64,000 nt of DNA from JAHDVS01 sp964370985. Its GTDB lineage: Bacteria; Actinomycetota; Thermoleophilia; Gaiellales; Gaiellaceae. Of the stretch, positions 1 to 6,593 are shown one piece after another (position 1 is the first letter of the stretch; every line of letters starts with the position of its first letter). A program made the translations under genes and the position numbers. Under the pieces are notes generated by a model. The model did not search any database and was not told the DNA's origin. It saw only the letters and a program-made list of their open reading frames with translations. The DNA lies in the NCBI GenBank assembly GCA_964370985.1, contig CAYJLE010000003.1:83329-147328 (forward strand), read 5' to 3'.

Positions 1-587
1 TCGGCGAGCGTCCGCGCCTGCGGCTTCACGACCCCGGCGGCCAGCACGCCGCGGCAGCCCGGCAGGCCCTCGGCCTCGAGCCGCTCGAGGTAGCGGGTGA
101 GCTGCTCGACCGCGTCGATCGTGCCGACCCGCTTGACCTCGACCGCGACGAAGCCGCTGTCGTCGCGGCACATGAGGTCGACGGGCCCGATGTCCGTCGG
201 CCACTCGCGGCGAACGAGGCGCAGGCCGTCGCCGCAGAACGCAGGGGCGGCTGCGAGCGCCTCCTGGAGGTGGGCCTCGACGCCGTCCTTCTCGAGCGCA
301 GCGCCCTCGCCCATGTCGTGGCTCGTGTCGGACACGACCTCCGCGATCCGGATCTCGAGCTGCTCGTCGCCGCGCAGCTTGCGCACCCGCAGGAGCGCGG
401 GCGGGTCGCCGTCCTCCTCGATCACGGTCGGCGGCGTCATCCAGTTCAGGGGCTTGTAGCCGCCCGCGTCCGCGTGCACCAGCACGGCGCCGTCGGACTT
501 GATCATGAGCAGGCGCAGCGCCTCCGGCAGGGTCGCGGTGAGCCGGCCGGTGTAGCGGACCTCGCAGCGGGCGACGATCAGGCGCAC
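1..587 (-). CDS. nucS: Endonuclease NucS (EndoMS), C-terminus cut off by window edge
   Basis: Reading the minus strand from a GTG at 587 gives 195 open residues running off the window edge. The N-terminal beta domain is followed by a RecB-like nuclease domain: Asp137 in GPVD, then Glu150 and Lys152 in VAVEVKR, the D-ExK metal-binding set of the NucS/EndoMS family. Known role of the family: cutting mismatched duplex DNA in actinobacteria and archaea that lack MutS/MutL. NucS proteins are usually about 225 residues, so only a short tail is missing. The cupin gene diverges from it; I see no clear ribosome site before the GTG. The family is confident, the exact start less so. Confidence 0.9.
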   Translation of the reverse strand, partial: MRLIVARCEVRYTGRLTATLPEALRLLMIKSDGAVLVHADAGGYKPLNWMTPPTVIEEDGDPPALLRVRKLRGDEQLEIRIAEVVSDTSHDMGEGAALEKDGVEAHLQEALAAAPAFCGDGLRLVRREWPTDIGPVDLMCRDDSGFVAVEVKRVGTIDAVEQLTRYLERLEAEGLPGCRGVLAAGVVKPQARTLA

Positions 588-617
588 GGCGGGGCAGCGT
601 AGCTCCCGCACCGGCCG

Positions 618-646
618 TTGCGGACATGGCCTGGCGGCTCTAAGAT
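618..646 (+). promoter_or_regulatory. Sigma70-type promoter for the cupin gene
   Basis: TTGCGG at 618-623 and TAAGAT at 641-646 are separated by 17 bases. The predicted transcript start lies near 653, just before the AAAGGAGG ribosome site at 665-672. Confidence 0.5.
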
Positions 647-677
647 CCGCGTCTCACTTCTCACAAAGGAGGATGTG

Positions 678-1034
678 ATGGGTGGAGCCGAGGCCAAGGG
701 GTTCGCCGCGCCCGACGAGGAGCGGACGTTCGACCATGGTCGGGCCGAGATCGTGCACGTCGGCGGCGGCACGGTCGGCCGCTACACAGCGCAGCCGGGG
801 TGGCGCTGGTCGACCCACATGAAGGCGGCGGCCGGCACCGAGCTGTGCGAGGCCCCGCACTTCCAGTACCACGTCTCCGGGACGCTCGGGGTGCGGATGG
901 CCGACGGCACCGAGCTCGAGATCGGCCCCGGGGAGGTCAGCGTGCTCCCGCCAGGCCACGACGCCTGGGTCGTCGGCGACGAGCCGGTCGTGCTCGTCGA
1001 CTGGTCGGGCGCGACCGTCTGGGCCGCGACGTAG
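678..1034 (+). CDS. Small cupin-domain protein
   Basis: This 118-residue protein begins at an ATG preceded five bases upstream by a near-perfect AAAGGAGG ribosome site, which decides the start over an upstream in-frame GTG. A single beta-barrel is suggested by the conserved spacing of HFQYHVSGTLGVR (cupin motif 1, about residue 67) and by GPGEVSVLPPGHDAWV (motif 2, about residue 90). Motif 1 has lost the usual HxH pair, so metal binding and catalysis are doubtful. Single-domain cupins of this kind are often sensors or unassigned enzymes. It stands alone with its own promoter. The fold is likely; no function can be given. Confidence 0.8.
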   Translation: MGGAEAKGFAAPDEERTFDHGRAEIVHVGGGTVGRYTAQPGWRWSTHMKAAAGTELCEAPHFQYHVSGTLGVRMADGTELEIGPGEVSVLPPGHDAWVVGDEPVVLVDWSGATVWAAT

Positions 1035-1095
1035 GCGAGGTCACTTCGAGCCAGGTCCGAGGTCTGACCCCGGATCTGGCGCCCGCAGCCAGGGA

Positions 1096-1117
1096 GGGGT
1101 GGGTCATGACCCGCCCC
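1096..1117. repeat. Intergenic palindrome, TCATGA-centred copy
   Basis: An almost perfect inverted repeat (left arm GGGGTGGGTC, right arm GACCCGCCCC) lies between the convergent cupin and vapC genes. Closely related copies occur at 2081-2103, 5813-5838 and 34348-34373. It could act as a bidirectional terminator, although no T-run follows. Confidence 0.6.
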
Positions 1118-1188
1118 TACGGCGGGCTCGACCCGCCAGTCGTCGGCGATCGCCCTCTCATGGGCGGTGCCGCTCCGCGGGGTGCTGT

Positions 1189-1668
1189 TCAGCCGGCGAG
1201 CGGCGAGGGGCGGACCTCGAGCGGACGGCCGTCCGGGACGAGCTCGCGCAGGAGTTCGGAGAGAATCGTGAAGTCCCTGATGTTCTCGGTCTCGAGGGGG
1301 ACACCGACGGCCCATGCGGACGCCGCGATGTGGATGTCCGCGACCCAGGCGACTCGCCGCTCGGGCTTCGGGCGGCGGCTCCGCGAGGGCACGGGCGGGT
1401 GCGGCGCGGTCGCCCGCATCTGCCCAGCCGCGAGCGCGGCGGCGAGCGGGAAGCCGATCACACCGATCTCGGGGCTGGCGACCAGCTGCGCGAGCCAGAT
1501 CAGGTCGTCGCTCCGCCCGGCTCGGGAATAGCCGAACGTGGCCTCGGCAATCGAGATCGCGGGAATGGCCACCTCGCTCGGCGAGCGCAGGCGATTGCGG
1601 AGCAGGGTCAGAGCGGGGCTCCCGGGGCGAAGCCGGGATACGAGGGTCGTATCCCAGGCGACGGCCAC
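1189..1668 (-). CDS. vapC: VapC-family PIN-domain toxin
   Basis: This is a 159-residue PIN-domain protein starting at GTG. The N-terminal Asp in VAWDTTLVSRL, the mid-domain acidic residue in ISIAEATFGYSR and the C-terminal ADIHIAASAWAVGVPLET segment match the metal-binding pattern of VapC ribonucleases, which cut specific tRNA or rRNA sites. The toxin start lies three bases after the stop of the preceding antitoxin gene, so the two are translated together and the toxin should be held inactive by its partner. Some PIN-domain proteins act in RNA processing instead, but the paired small DNA-binding gene makes a toxin-antitoxin role the best reading. Confidence 0.85.
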   Translation of the reverse strand: MAVAWDTTLVSRLRPGSPALTLLRNRLRSPSEVAIPAISIAEATFGYSRAGRSDDLIWLAQLVASPEIGVIGFPLAAALAAGQMRATAPHPPVPSRSRRPKPERRVAWVADIHIAASAWAVGVPLETENIRDFTILSELLRELVPDGRPLEVRPSPLAG

Positions 1669-1671
1669 GCG

Positions 1672-2007
1672 TCAGACGATCGGGCCGTACTTCCCCGTGC
1701 GGAGGAGGAGCACGGCCGCTCGCGCCTCCTCGTCCGGGAGGAAGTCGGGCTCGGGGCCGAGTGGCCCGAGGGCCTCGAGGACTGCGGCGAGCTCGTGCTC
1801 GTGGTTGTGGGCCCACTCGAGCTCGCGCGTGTACGACGCGGCGCCGCGTTCCGCCATCAGGATCAGCGCATCGTTCGGTGTCGTTCCGAGCCGCCGAGCG
1901 AGCACCTCAGCCTGGGCGGCCAGCTCGGCCGGTACGCGCAGCGTCGTTCGCTCACCGTCCCGGCGTGGCGCGCGCTTCCGCGCTACGGGGTTCTCCGCCG
2001 TCGCCAT
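1672..2007 (-). CDS. vapB: VapB-type antitoxin
   Basis: The 111-residue product starts with a basic segment and then TTLRVPAELAAQAEVLARRLG, the beta strand plus helix of a ribbon-helix-helix DNA-binding domain. The acidic C-terminal half would wrap the toxin. It precedes vapC by three bases. A perfect 8-bp dyad with a 2-bp spacer sits 13 bases upstream of the ATG and fits an autoregulatory operator. The antitoxin assignment rests on size, domain layout and the partner gene rather than on a specific named subfamily. Confidence 0.8.
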   Translation of the reverse strand: MATAENPVARKRAPRRDGERTTLRVPAELAAQAEVLARRLGTTPNDALILMAERGAASYTRELEWAHNHEHELAAVLEALGPLGPEPDFLPDEEARAAVLLLRTGKYGPIV

Positions 2008-2019
2008 GGCCCAAGTTTA

Positions 2020-2037
2020 GCGCATCAAATGATGCGC
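2020..2037. promoter_or_regulatory. Putative vapBC operator (perfect dyad)
   Basis: The arms GCGCATCA and TGATGCGC form an exact inverted repeat around AA, 13 bases upstream of the antitoxin ATG and probably over its promoter. This is the arrangement expected for ribbon-helix-helix autoregulation. Confidence 0.6.
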
Positions 2038-2120
2038 AATAGGAACGAAATCGCCACGAAGGGCGCGCGACGACGCGAACGGCGGGTCAGGACTCGCCCC
2101 TACAGCCGCTCGACCCGGGA

Positions 2121-2172
2121 GCCGCGGAAGACCACCTCAACCCGGTCGTACACCACGAACGGAGACGCCACT
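2121..2172 (+). repeat. Left arm of a 52-bp inverted repeat bounding the methyltransferase island
   Basis: The reverse complement of this segment matches 5722-5773 at 51 of 52 positions. Both arms lie outside the genes of the intervening 3.5 kb and encode the same peptide (VASPFVVYDRVEVVFRG), so the element may be a duplicated gene tail. Confidence 0.75.
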
Positions 2173-2473
2173 TCAGGGTGGCGAGGGCAGAGAGTCAGTT
2201 GTGTGCCCTCTGACGCCTCGGGAGCCCTGTCCTCGCTGTGAGAGACCCAACCGTGGCCTTGGCCGGCTCCCTAGCCGGGCGCCCAACGGCGCGATAGCCG
2301 GGCGTCCCGGCGCGTAGCGCGCGTATGCGAACTCGCTAGGTAGCGCGGACTCAAGACGCGGCATCTTCGCTCCAGCCAAGATCCCCACGCCGCCCTCGCC
2401 ACTTGGGTACGGCCCGGTGGCCGGGGGGGCATCGGGAAGACCGGGTCTTGTTACGCAGATGCGCTCTCAGCTA

Positions 2474-2499
2474 CGCCTCCCGGAACCATCCGGGAGGCG
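2474..2499 (-). terminator. Hairpin terminator downstream of the methyltransferase gene
   Basis: A perfect 10-bp stem (CGCCTCCCGG and its complement) with a six-base loop starts 20 bases after the methyltransferase stop on the minus strand. There is no obvious T-tract, so termination is inferred from position and stem strength. Confidence 0.55.
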
Positions 2500-2518
2500 C
2501 TTCGGATTACCGATCAGG

Positions 2519-3295
2519 TCAGGCCGGTGCTGGCCGGACTGCCGAGCGCAGGCCTTCACGGGCACGCGGGGCAGCCGCAGAGGGAGCATCCGCGACGCTT
2601 GGCGTGGTCCCGAGCCACACGACTTCGGATTGGACGCCTCCGATCGAGTCCCGCGCGCGTGCCAGATGTTCGAATGGGAGCCAGTCGGCGCCGTCCTGCT
2701 CGCAGACGATCTTCTGCCCTCGCCGCGACTGGCACCATTCACCGAGGGCGTTGTAGTCGAGCGCCGCCGAGTTGCAGCCTTCGGCGTAACCCATGCCGCG
2801 TTGCTGCGCCCGACTGCCCACGTGGTAAGGCGGGTCGATGAACCACGTCGCCTCTATGTCTTCGGCCTCCGTGTAGTCACCGTGGATGACCTCGACGCGG
2901 CCCTTCACGTGAGGCAGCACGTTCGCGATCTGCTTGAACATGCGCCTCAGGACGACGGGCATCCGGTCCGTGACGACCATCTCCTTCTGGCGGGCAATGC
3001 GGTTGGAGACGGCCGAGGTCATCAGAAGGAAGTCCGATGTCCGCTCGCCTGCTTCCGGGATCGGATAGTTGAGGACATCGTCGGCGTCCATGTCGAGCAG
3101 CTTCACCCACGTGTCGTAGACCCGCTTGTCCTTCTCGATGAGGATGACCTTGTCGAGGGCAGGCCGGAGCAGCGACGGCGTCAGGTGCGTGACGCTGTAT
3201 GCCGCCGACCCCGCGAAGGGCTCGACGATGACGTCGTGCTTCGGCGCGGGGTAGGACCGCGCGAGTCGCCGCTTGCCGCCGTAGAAGTAGAACAT
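2519..3295 (-). CDS. D12-class adenine-N6 DNA methyltransferase
   Basis: The 258-residue protein starts at an ATG giving MFYFYGGK, the S-adenosylmethionine-binding motif typical of Dam/D12 enzymes. VEPFAGSAAYS (about residue 25) follows as motif I, and FIDPPYH (about residue 140) holds the DPPY catalytic motif for adenine-N6 methylation. No restriction endonuclease partner is adjacent, so it may be an orphan or phage/island-borne methylase protecting DNA or marking it for regulation. It is the last gene of a minus-strand run inside the 52-bp inverted repeats. The specificity cannot be read from sequence. Confidence 0.87.
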   Translation of the reverse strand: MFYFYGGKRRLARSYPAPKHDVIVEPFAGSAAYSVTHLTPSLLRPALDKVILIEKDKRVYDTWVKLLDMDADDVLNYPIPEAGERTSDFLLMTSAVSNRIARQKEMVVTDRMPVVLRRMFKQIANVLPHVKGRVEVIHGDYTEAEDIEATWFIDPPYHVGSRAQQRGMGYAEGCNSAALDYNALGEWCQSRRGQKIVCEQDGADWLPFEHLARARDSIGGVQSEVVWLGTTPSVADAPSAAAPRAREGLRSAVRPAPA

Positions 3296-3333
3296 CGCCC
3301 GAGTGTACGGGGCGGCGTCGACGGCACCGATCC

Positions 3334-3999
3334 CTACGTGCCAACCCGCTGTTCGTACTGCCGACGCAGCTTCTGCGCGGAGGCCCGGAACGCCTCCAGC
3401 TCGGGACCCGTCCTGCCGTTCTCTGCCTCGAGCTTCTTGATCTTCGCGAGGAGCTCGTCGTCGTCGGCGCGCTCCTTGAGGCACATCATCGCGTCGTCGA
3501 TCGCCACGCGGACCTTGATCAGCTCGTTGGCGATCTGGGCGAGATCTTCCTTCGGCGCGACCTCCCAGTAGGCCATCTTGGGGATCTGAACGCCGATGTG
3601 CTCGCCGAGCTCCATCAGGCGGCGATGCACCCGATAGAACTCGGCGTAGTCGCCGTGCTCGTAGGTGCGCAGGTCGACCATCCGCGAGCGGTTCGACTTG
3701 CGCTTCACCTTTCGCTTCGTCCGCAGCGCGTAGCGATCCCTCGCATCCTCGACGTCGGCAACCGGTACGGCCGCGTACTTCGCCGGGTTCTTCCCGACCT
3801 CCCGCAGCAGTCCCGCCTTCTGCAACCGCTCCCGCTCGCGCGAGAGGCCGTAAGCCAAAGGCTGCCCCGTCTTGCGCCCGCGTGTCACGGGTCGCATCTG
3901 CGCCATGGTGGCCGTACCGAGACGCTTCGCCTCCGCGAGCATCGCCCGGTCGTTCGGGTCGAGCCTCGCGACGAGCGCGTCGTATTCGTCCTGGGTCAT
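3334..3999 (-). CDS. Unrecognised helical protein of the island
   Basis: I do not recognise this 221-residue protein. The start at 3999 is preferred because a GGAG element lies eight bases upstream; a GTG two codons earlier is too close to it. Residues 1-75 look like a small winged-helix-like region ending AGLLREVGKNPAKYAAVPV. A very basic patch (TKRKVKRKSNRSRM) follows near residue 97, and the C-terminal third is charged and likely coiled-coil. A DNA-binding or phage-derived role would fit but is not shown. It sits between a second unknown gene and the methyltransferase, on the same strand. Confidence 0.65.
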   Translation of the reverse strand: MTQDEYDALVARLDPNDRAMLAEAKRLGTATMAQMRPVTRGRKTGQPLAYGLSRERERLQKAGLLREVGKNPAKYAAVPVADVEDARDRYALRTKRKVKRKSNRSRMVDLRTYEHGDYAEFYRVHRRLMELGEHIGVQIPKMAYWEVAPKEDLAQIANELIKVRVAIDDAMMCLKERADDDELLAKIKKLEAENGRTGPELEAFRASAQKLRRQYEQRVGT

Positions 4000-4098
4000 C
4001 TGCACATCTCCGTAGGATGAGAAGCGAAATCAGGCGGCGCCGGGGTGAGCGCCGGGTTGGAGAACACGCCGGTCGCCGCCTGTATCTCGCCGAGCCCT

Positions 4099-4119
4099 AA
4101 CGAGTCGCTAGGACTCGTT
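4099..4119 (-). terminator. Small hairpin at the end of the 4108-4791 gene
   Basis: AACGAGT and ACTCGTT form a 7-bp stem around seven bases and overlap the stop codon of the upstream gene. It may reduce read-through into the next island gene. Confidence 0.35.
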
Positions 4120-4791
4120 CGACCCCGACATGAGCTCCAGCGTGCTCTTCGCGAGCTGCGCAGCAGCCTTCATCCCGGAGTCGACCTCGCGAGATGCCTT
4201 ACCGGCCATCTCCTTGTTGCGGTTCGAGACCAGCGCGGCGTTCTTCGCCAGCCGGTCAGCGGCCCGTCGCACCGACGTCTTCAGCGGGGCGATGAAGTCG
4301 TCGAAGATCAGCTCCTCGTTCTTCGTGAGGTAGACGACCTCGACGCCGGGCGAACCGTCCACCGTCGTCCTCGTCTTGATGAGCACGAGGTGCGGGTCAC
4401 GCTCCCCGACCAGGCGCTGCACCGGCCCCGAGAAGTTCGGGTTGACCGGATTCCACGCCTCCTTCACGAGCTGCGTCCACACCGCCTGCTCCACCGGGCC
4501 GAGCTCGTCCCACTCGTCGTTCGCGCCCGGCGTCTCGGGGAACACCTTCTTCGTGAGCGTCCCGTGCGTGAGCGCCTTCTCCGACTTCTCGTCGGGCGTC
4601 TTGATGACGGCGTTCGTCTTGAGGGCGCGATAGATCGCGTCGTGCACGAGCCACTTGTCGACGACGTCCTCGCCCTCGCCGTTGGTCGCGACGTACCCAT
4701 TCGCCCGGTGCGCCTCGAACACGCCTCCCTCGACGGCGGCCTCAAAAGCGGCCTCATCCATACCGAGGGGCAGGTCCTGAATAGCGGACAT
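4108..4791 (-). CDS. Unrecognised acidic protein of the island
   Basis: This 227-residue protein belongs to no family I recognise. The ATG at 4791 is chosen because GGAGAAGG lies just upstream. The chain is soluble and acidic at the N-terminus (MSAIQDLPLGMDEAAFEAAV). Its middle carries ERDPHLVLIKTRTTVDGSPG and VEVVYLTKNEELIFDDF, which look like a beta sheet, and the C-terminal third is a long helix rich in Ala and Lys. It is the first gene downstream of a near-consensus promoter and probably leads the operon ending with the methyltransferase. A phage or mobile-element origin is possible. Confidence 0.65.
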   Translation of the reverse strand: MSAIQDLPLGMDEAAFEAAVEGGVFEAHRANGYVATNGEGEDVVDKWLVHDAIYRALKTNAVIKTPDEKSEKALTHGTLTKKVFPETPGANDEWDELGPVEQAVWTQLVKEAWNPVNPNFSGPVQRLVGERDPHLVLIKTRTTVDGSPGVEVVYLTKNEELIFDDFIAPLKTSVRRAADRLAKNAALVSNRNKEMAGKASREVDSGMKAAAQLAKSTLELMSGSNES

Positions 4792-4863
4792 GCGTCCTTC
4801 TCCAATCTGCGCGGCGCGAGGGGTGAGCGTTATTGCTACCCGTCGTGAACCGTGCGTCCAACG

Positions 4864-4892
4864 ATTATACACGAAGGTCGGGTGCTTCGCCA
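4864..4892 (-). promoter_or_regulatory. Promoter of the island operon
   Basis: On the minus strand, 4869-4864 reads TATAAT, a perfect -10 box and rare in DNA this GC-rich. A weak -35 (TGGCGA) lies 17 bases upstream. It is about 75 bases before the ATG at 4791. Confidence 0.55.
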
Positions 4893-4983
4893 CCACGCGA
4901 TCACGCCCGGGGCTGCTCCCAGACGACGCGGGCATCCCCGTCGAGGCCGGTGAACGTGACGAACCCGCTTAGGCCTGGCGGGA

Positions 4984-5179
4984 CTAAGGCTCCCATACCA
5001 CCTGCTGATCGCCGTCGAGGGTGATGAGGACGATGATCCGGAGACTTCCCGCCCGCCGCCGCGCCTCCACCACCCAAGCATCTTCCTTGGAGAGGCTCCG
5101 GCTAGTGGGGCGCACGACTTCTGCGATGCCCACCACTCGACGGATGTACGAGACGACGCTGTAGTGCTGGGGATGGCTC
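4984..5179 (-). CDS. Small hypothetical protein, possibly CTG-started
   Basis: An open frame of about 64 residues reads from a CTG that overlaps the TGA stop of the preceding small gene and ends WEP-stop. It includes SVVSYIRRVVGIAEVV and GSLRIIVLITLDGDQQVV, which look like a helix and two strands of a small folded domain. No ATG, GTG or TTG lies at the junction; the nearest alternative is an in-frame GTG further upstream, inside the preceding gene. I do not recognise the family, and the start is uncertain. Confidence 0.35.
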
Positions 5180-5396
5180 AGGGGGAGTCCTCGACCAGTG
5201 CCCACCGCACGGCGAGGTCGTCCCTTTCGCACAGCCACTCATTCAGGTCATCGCTGCCTGCCAGCAGCACCTTGCTCTGGTCGATGGCCCAGGACTCGCC
5301 AACTTCAGCCACGGCCAATCGGCTGAGGAACTTGGCGCGATCGATCATCGCCACATCGCGCTCTGTCTGGGTCGAACGAGAAGTTGCCATGCACAT
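5178..5396 (-). CDS. Small hypothetical protein
   Basis: This 72-residue open frame on the minus strand starts at an ATG (5396) with a second ATG two codons on; no ribosome site is obvious. It is acidic and predicted mostly helical, with motifs AKFLSRLAVAEVGESWAID and DDLNEWLCERDDLAVRW. It overlaps the start of the next small frame by a CTGA junction. The paired arrangement resembles small two-gene modules, but I find no basis to call it toxin-antitoxin. Confidence 0.4.
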   Translation of the reverse strand: MCMATSRSTQTERDVAMIDRAKFLSRLAVAEVGESWAIDQSKVLLAGSDDLNEWLCERDDLAVRWALVEDSP

Positions 5397-5492
5397 ATTC
5401 TCGTAGCCCGACTAGGCAACGCGCATCAGACGGCCACTCGCGCGAGTGGCGTCTCCTCCACCGAGCGGAGCGCCGACGGGTGATGCGAGCGG

Positions 5493-5669
5493 CTACTGAG
5501 GGAGGACTTCCACGGGCCGGAACTCGATGGGCCGATACCGATGGGTGGCGGCCGGGATGAATTCCAGCTTCGGCATTTCCAGCCTGGGCACTCGATGGCA
5601 TCGCACCTCAGCGAAGTGCCAGCGCAGCGCCTCCCTCTGCTGGAGGAGATCCAGGTCGTCCCAGATCAT
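5493..5669 (-). CDS. Possible 58-residue protein or gene remnant
   Basis: A short frame starting MIWDDLDLLQQREALRW and ending RPVEVLPQ-stop has composition more like a real protein than the surrounding frames, with few Arg/Ala/Pro runs. The frame stays open further upstream without a good start, so this may be the tail of a decayed gene cut by the repeat arm at 5722-5773. The family is unrecognised. Confidence 0.3.
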   Translation of the reverse strand: MIWDDLDLLQQREALRWHFAEVRCHRVPRLEMPKLEFIPAATHRYRPIEFRPVEVLPQ

Positions 5670-5721
5670 GTGGAGACTGAGATGACGCTCTCCCGAGGAT
5701 GGGGAGTCCGACAGTCTGGCC

Positions 5722-5773
5722 AGTGGCGTCCCCGTTCGTGGTGTACGACCGGGTTGAGGTGGTCTTCCGCGGC
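5722..5773 (+). repeat. Right arm of the 52-bp inverted repeat
   Basis: It is the reverse complement of 2121-2172 with one mismatch. Forty bases further on lies another copy of the intergenic palindrome (5813-5838), mirroring the arrangement at the left end. Confidence 0.75.
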
Positions 5774-5812
5774 TGCCGTGGAGCGCGAGCCGTACGCGCC
5801 GTGACGGCGCGA

Positions 5813-5838
5813 GGGGCGGGGTCAGGACCCGCCCCTAC
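5813..5838. repeat. Intergenic palindrome at the MBL gene stop
   Basis: The arms GGGGCGGGGTC and GACCCGCCCC flank a short centre. The stop codon TAG of the minus-strand hydrolase is part of the repeat, as at 34370. It probably acts as that gene's terminator. Confidence 0.6.
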
Positions 5839-6575
5839 AGCCGCTCGACGCGCGAGCCGCCGACGATCTGGTCGCGGCCGTCCGGGTAGCGCACCCAGGC
5901 CTTGTGGGTGCCGTCGTAGTCGGGGCCCCAGAGGACGAGCGTCGCCTCCTCGCCCGCGACCCGGCAGCGCTGCGTGCCCTCCGGGTCGAGCCCCCGCCAG
6001 ACGCGGACGAACGGGTTCGACTCCCACTCGGCGGCGACGGTCGTCGGCCCAGCGTGACCCGGATGGAGGCGGGCCCGGGGCGGCAGCGCCATCAGCCGCT
6101 CCATGATCGAGCGCACCTGGTCGGCGTAGCCGGTGGGGCCGCCGCCGGCGGTGCCCCCGACCGTGCCCCGGAAGAGGCAGTCGCCGGTCAGGCAGTCCGT
6201 CCCGTTGACGAGCAGTGCGAGGTGGTCACGGCAGTGGCCCGGCGTCTCGATCACCCGCAGCTCGAGCTCCCCCGAGCGGATGACGTCGCCGTCGCCGATC
6301 GTGCCGTCGAGTGGGACGCCGGCCTCGCGGGCCAGGGGGTGCCCCAGCACGGACACGCCGAAGCGGGCCGCGTCCGCGGCACACGTGACGACGTGATCCT
6401 CGTGGTGATGGGTGACGAGCACGTGGGTGATCGTCAGCGAGAGCCGCTCGGCCGCGGCGAGCAGGGGCTCGTTGATCCCGTTCGAGTCGACGAGCACGCC
6501 GTGCCCGCCGTCGCGGTCGGCCAGGAGGTAGGCGTTCGAAAGCCAGCCCGGGTGCTCTGTTCGCTCGATGATCAC
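5835..6575 (-). CDS. MBL-fold metallo-hydrolase (glyoxalase II-like)
   Basis: The 246-residue protein has the metallo-beta-lactamase zinc motif VTHHHEDH (about residue 55), the second histidine in ETPGHCRDHLALLV, the metal-bridging aspartate in LTGDCLF and a final His in LHPGHAGPTT. This layout fits thiolester or other hydrolases of the glyoxalase II group. The C-terminal ~65 residues form an extra domain that may shape substrate binding. The upstream class III alcohol dehydrogenase is 18 bases away on the same strand. By analogy with formaldehyde-oxidation gene pairs, it may hydrolyse the S-acyl thiol made by the dehydrogenase; that link is an inference. Confidence 0.85.
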   Translation of the reverse strand: MIIERTEHPGWLSNAYLLADRDGGHGVLVDSNGINEPLLAAAERLSLTITHVLVTHHHEDHVVTCAADAARFGVSVLGHPLAREAGVPLDGTIGDGDVIRSGELELRVIETPGHCRDHLALLVNGTDCLTGDCLFRGTVGGTAGGGPTGYADQVRSIMERLMALPPRARLHPGHAGPTTVAAEWESNPFVRVWRGLDPEGTQRCRVAGEEATLVLWGPDYDGTHKAWVRYPDGRDQIVGGSRVERL

Positions 6576-6593
6576 GTCGGTCTCCTCTCCGAG

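Larger units (their letters stand above)
2038..2518. other. Non-coding stretch at the island edge
   Basis: I see no convincing gene in these ~480 bases. They hold one palindrome copy (2081-2103), one arm of the 52-bp inverted repeat (2121-2172), two direct copies of TAGCCGGGCG (2272 and 2295) and a strong hairpin (2474-2499). Read on the minus strand, 2168-2101 encodes a gene-tail remnant ending GSRVERL-stop. The intact hydrolase ending at 5835 has the same last seven residues. Confidence 0.6.

Noticed and set aside
2173..2388. 71-residue minus-strand frame at the island edge
   Set aside because: It has no ribosome site and crosses direct repeats, and its Pro/Arg/Gly-rich content looks like a random open frame.
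3998..4072. 24-codon frame leading into the 3334-3999 gene (minus strand)
   Set aside because: It begins at a GTG and ends overlapping the next ATG, but it is too short and lacks a ribosome site to call.
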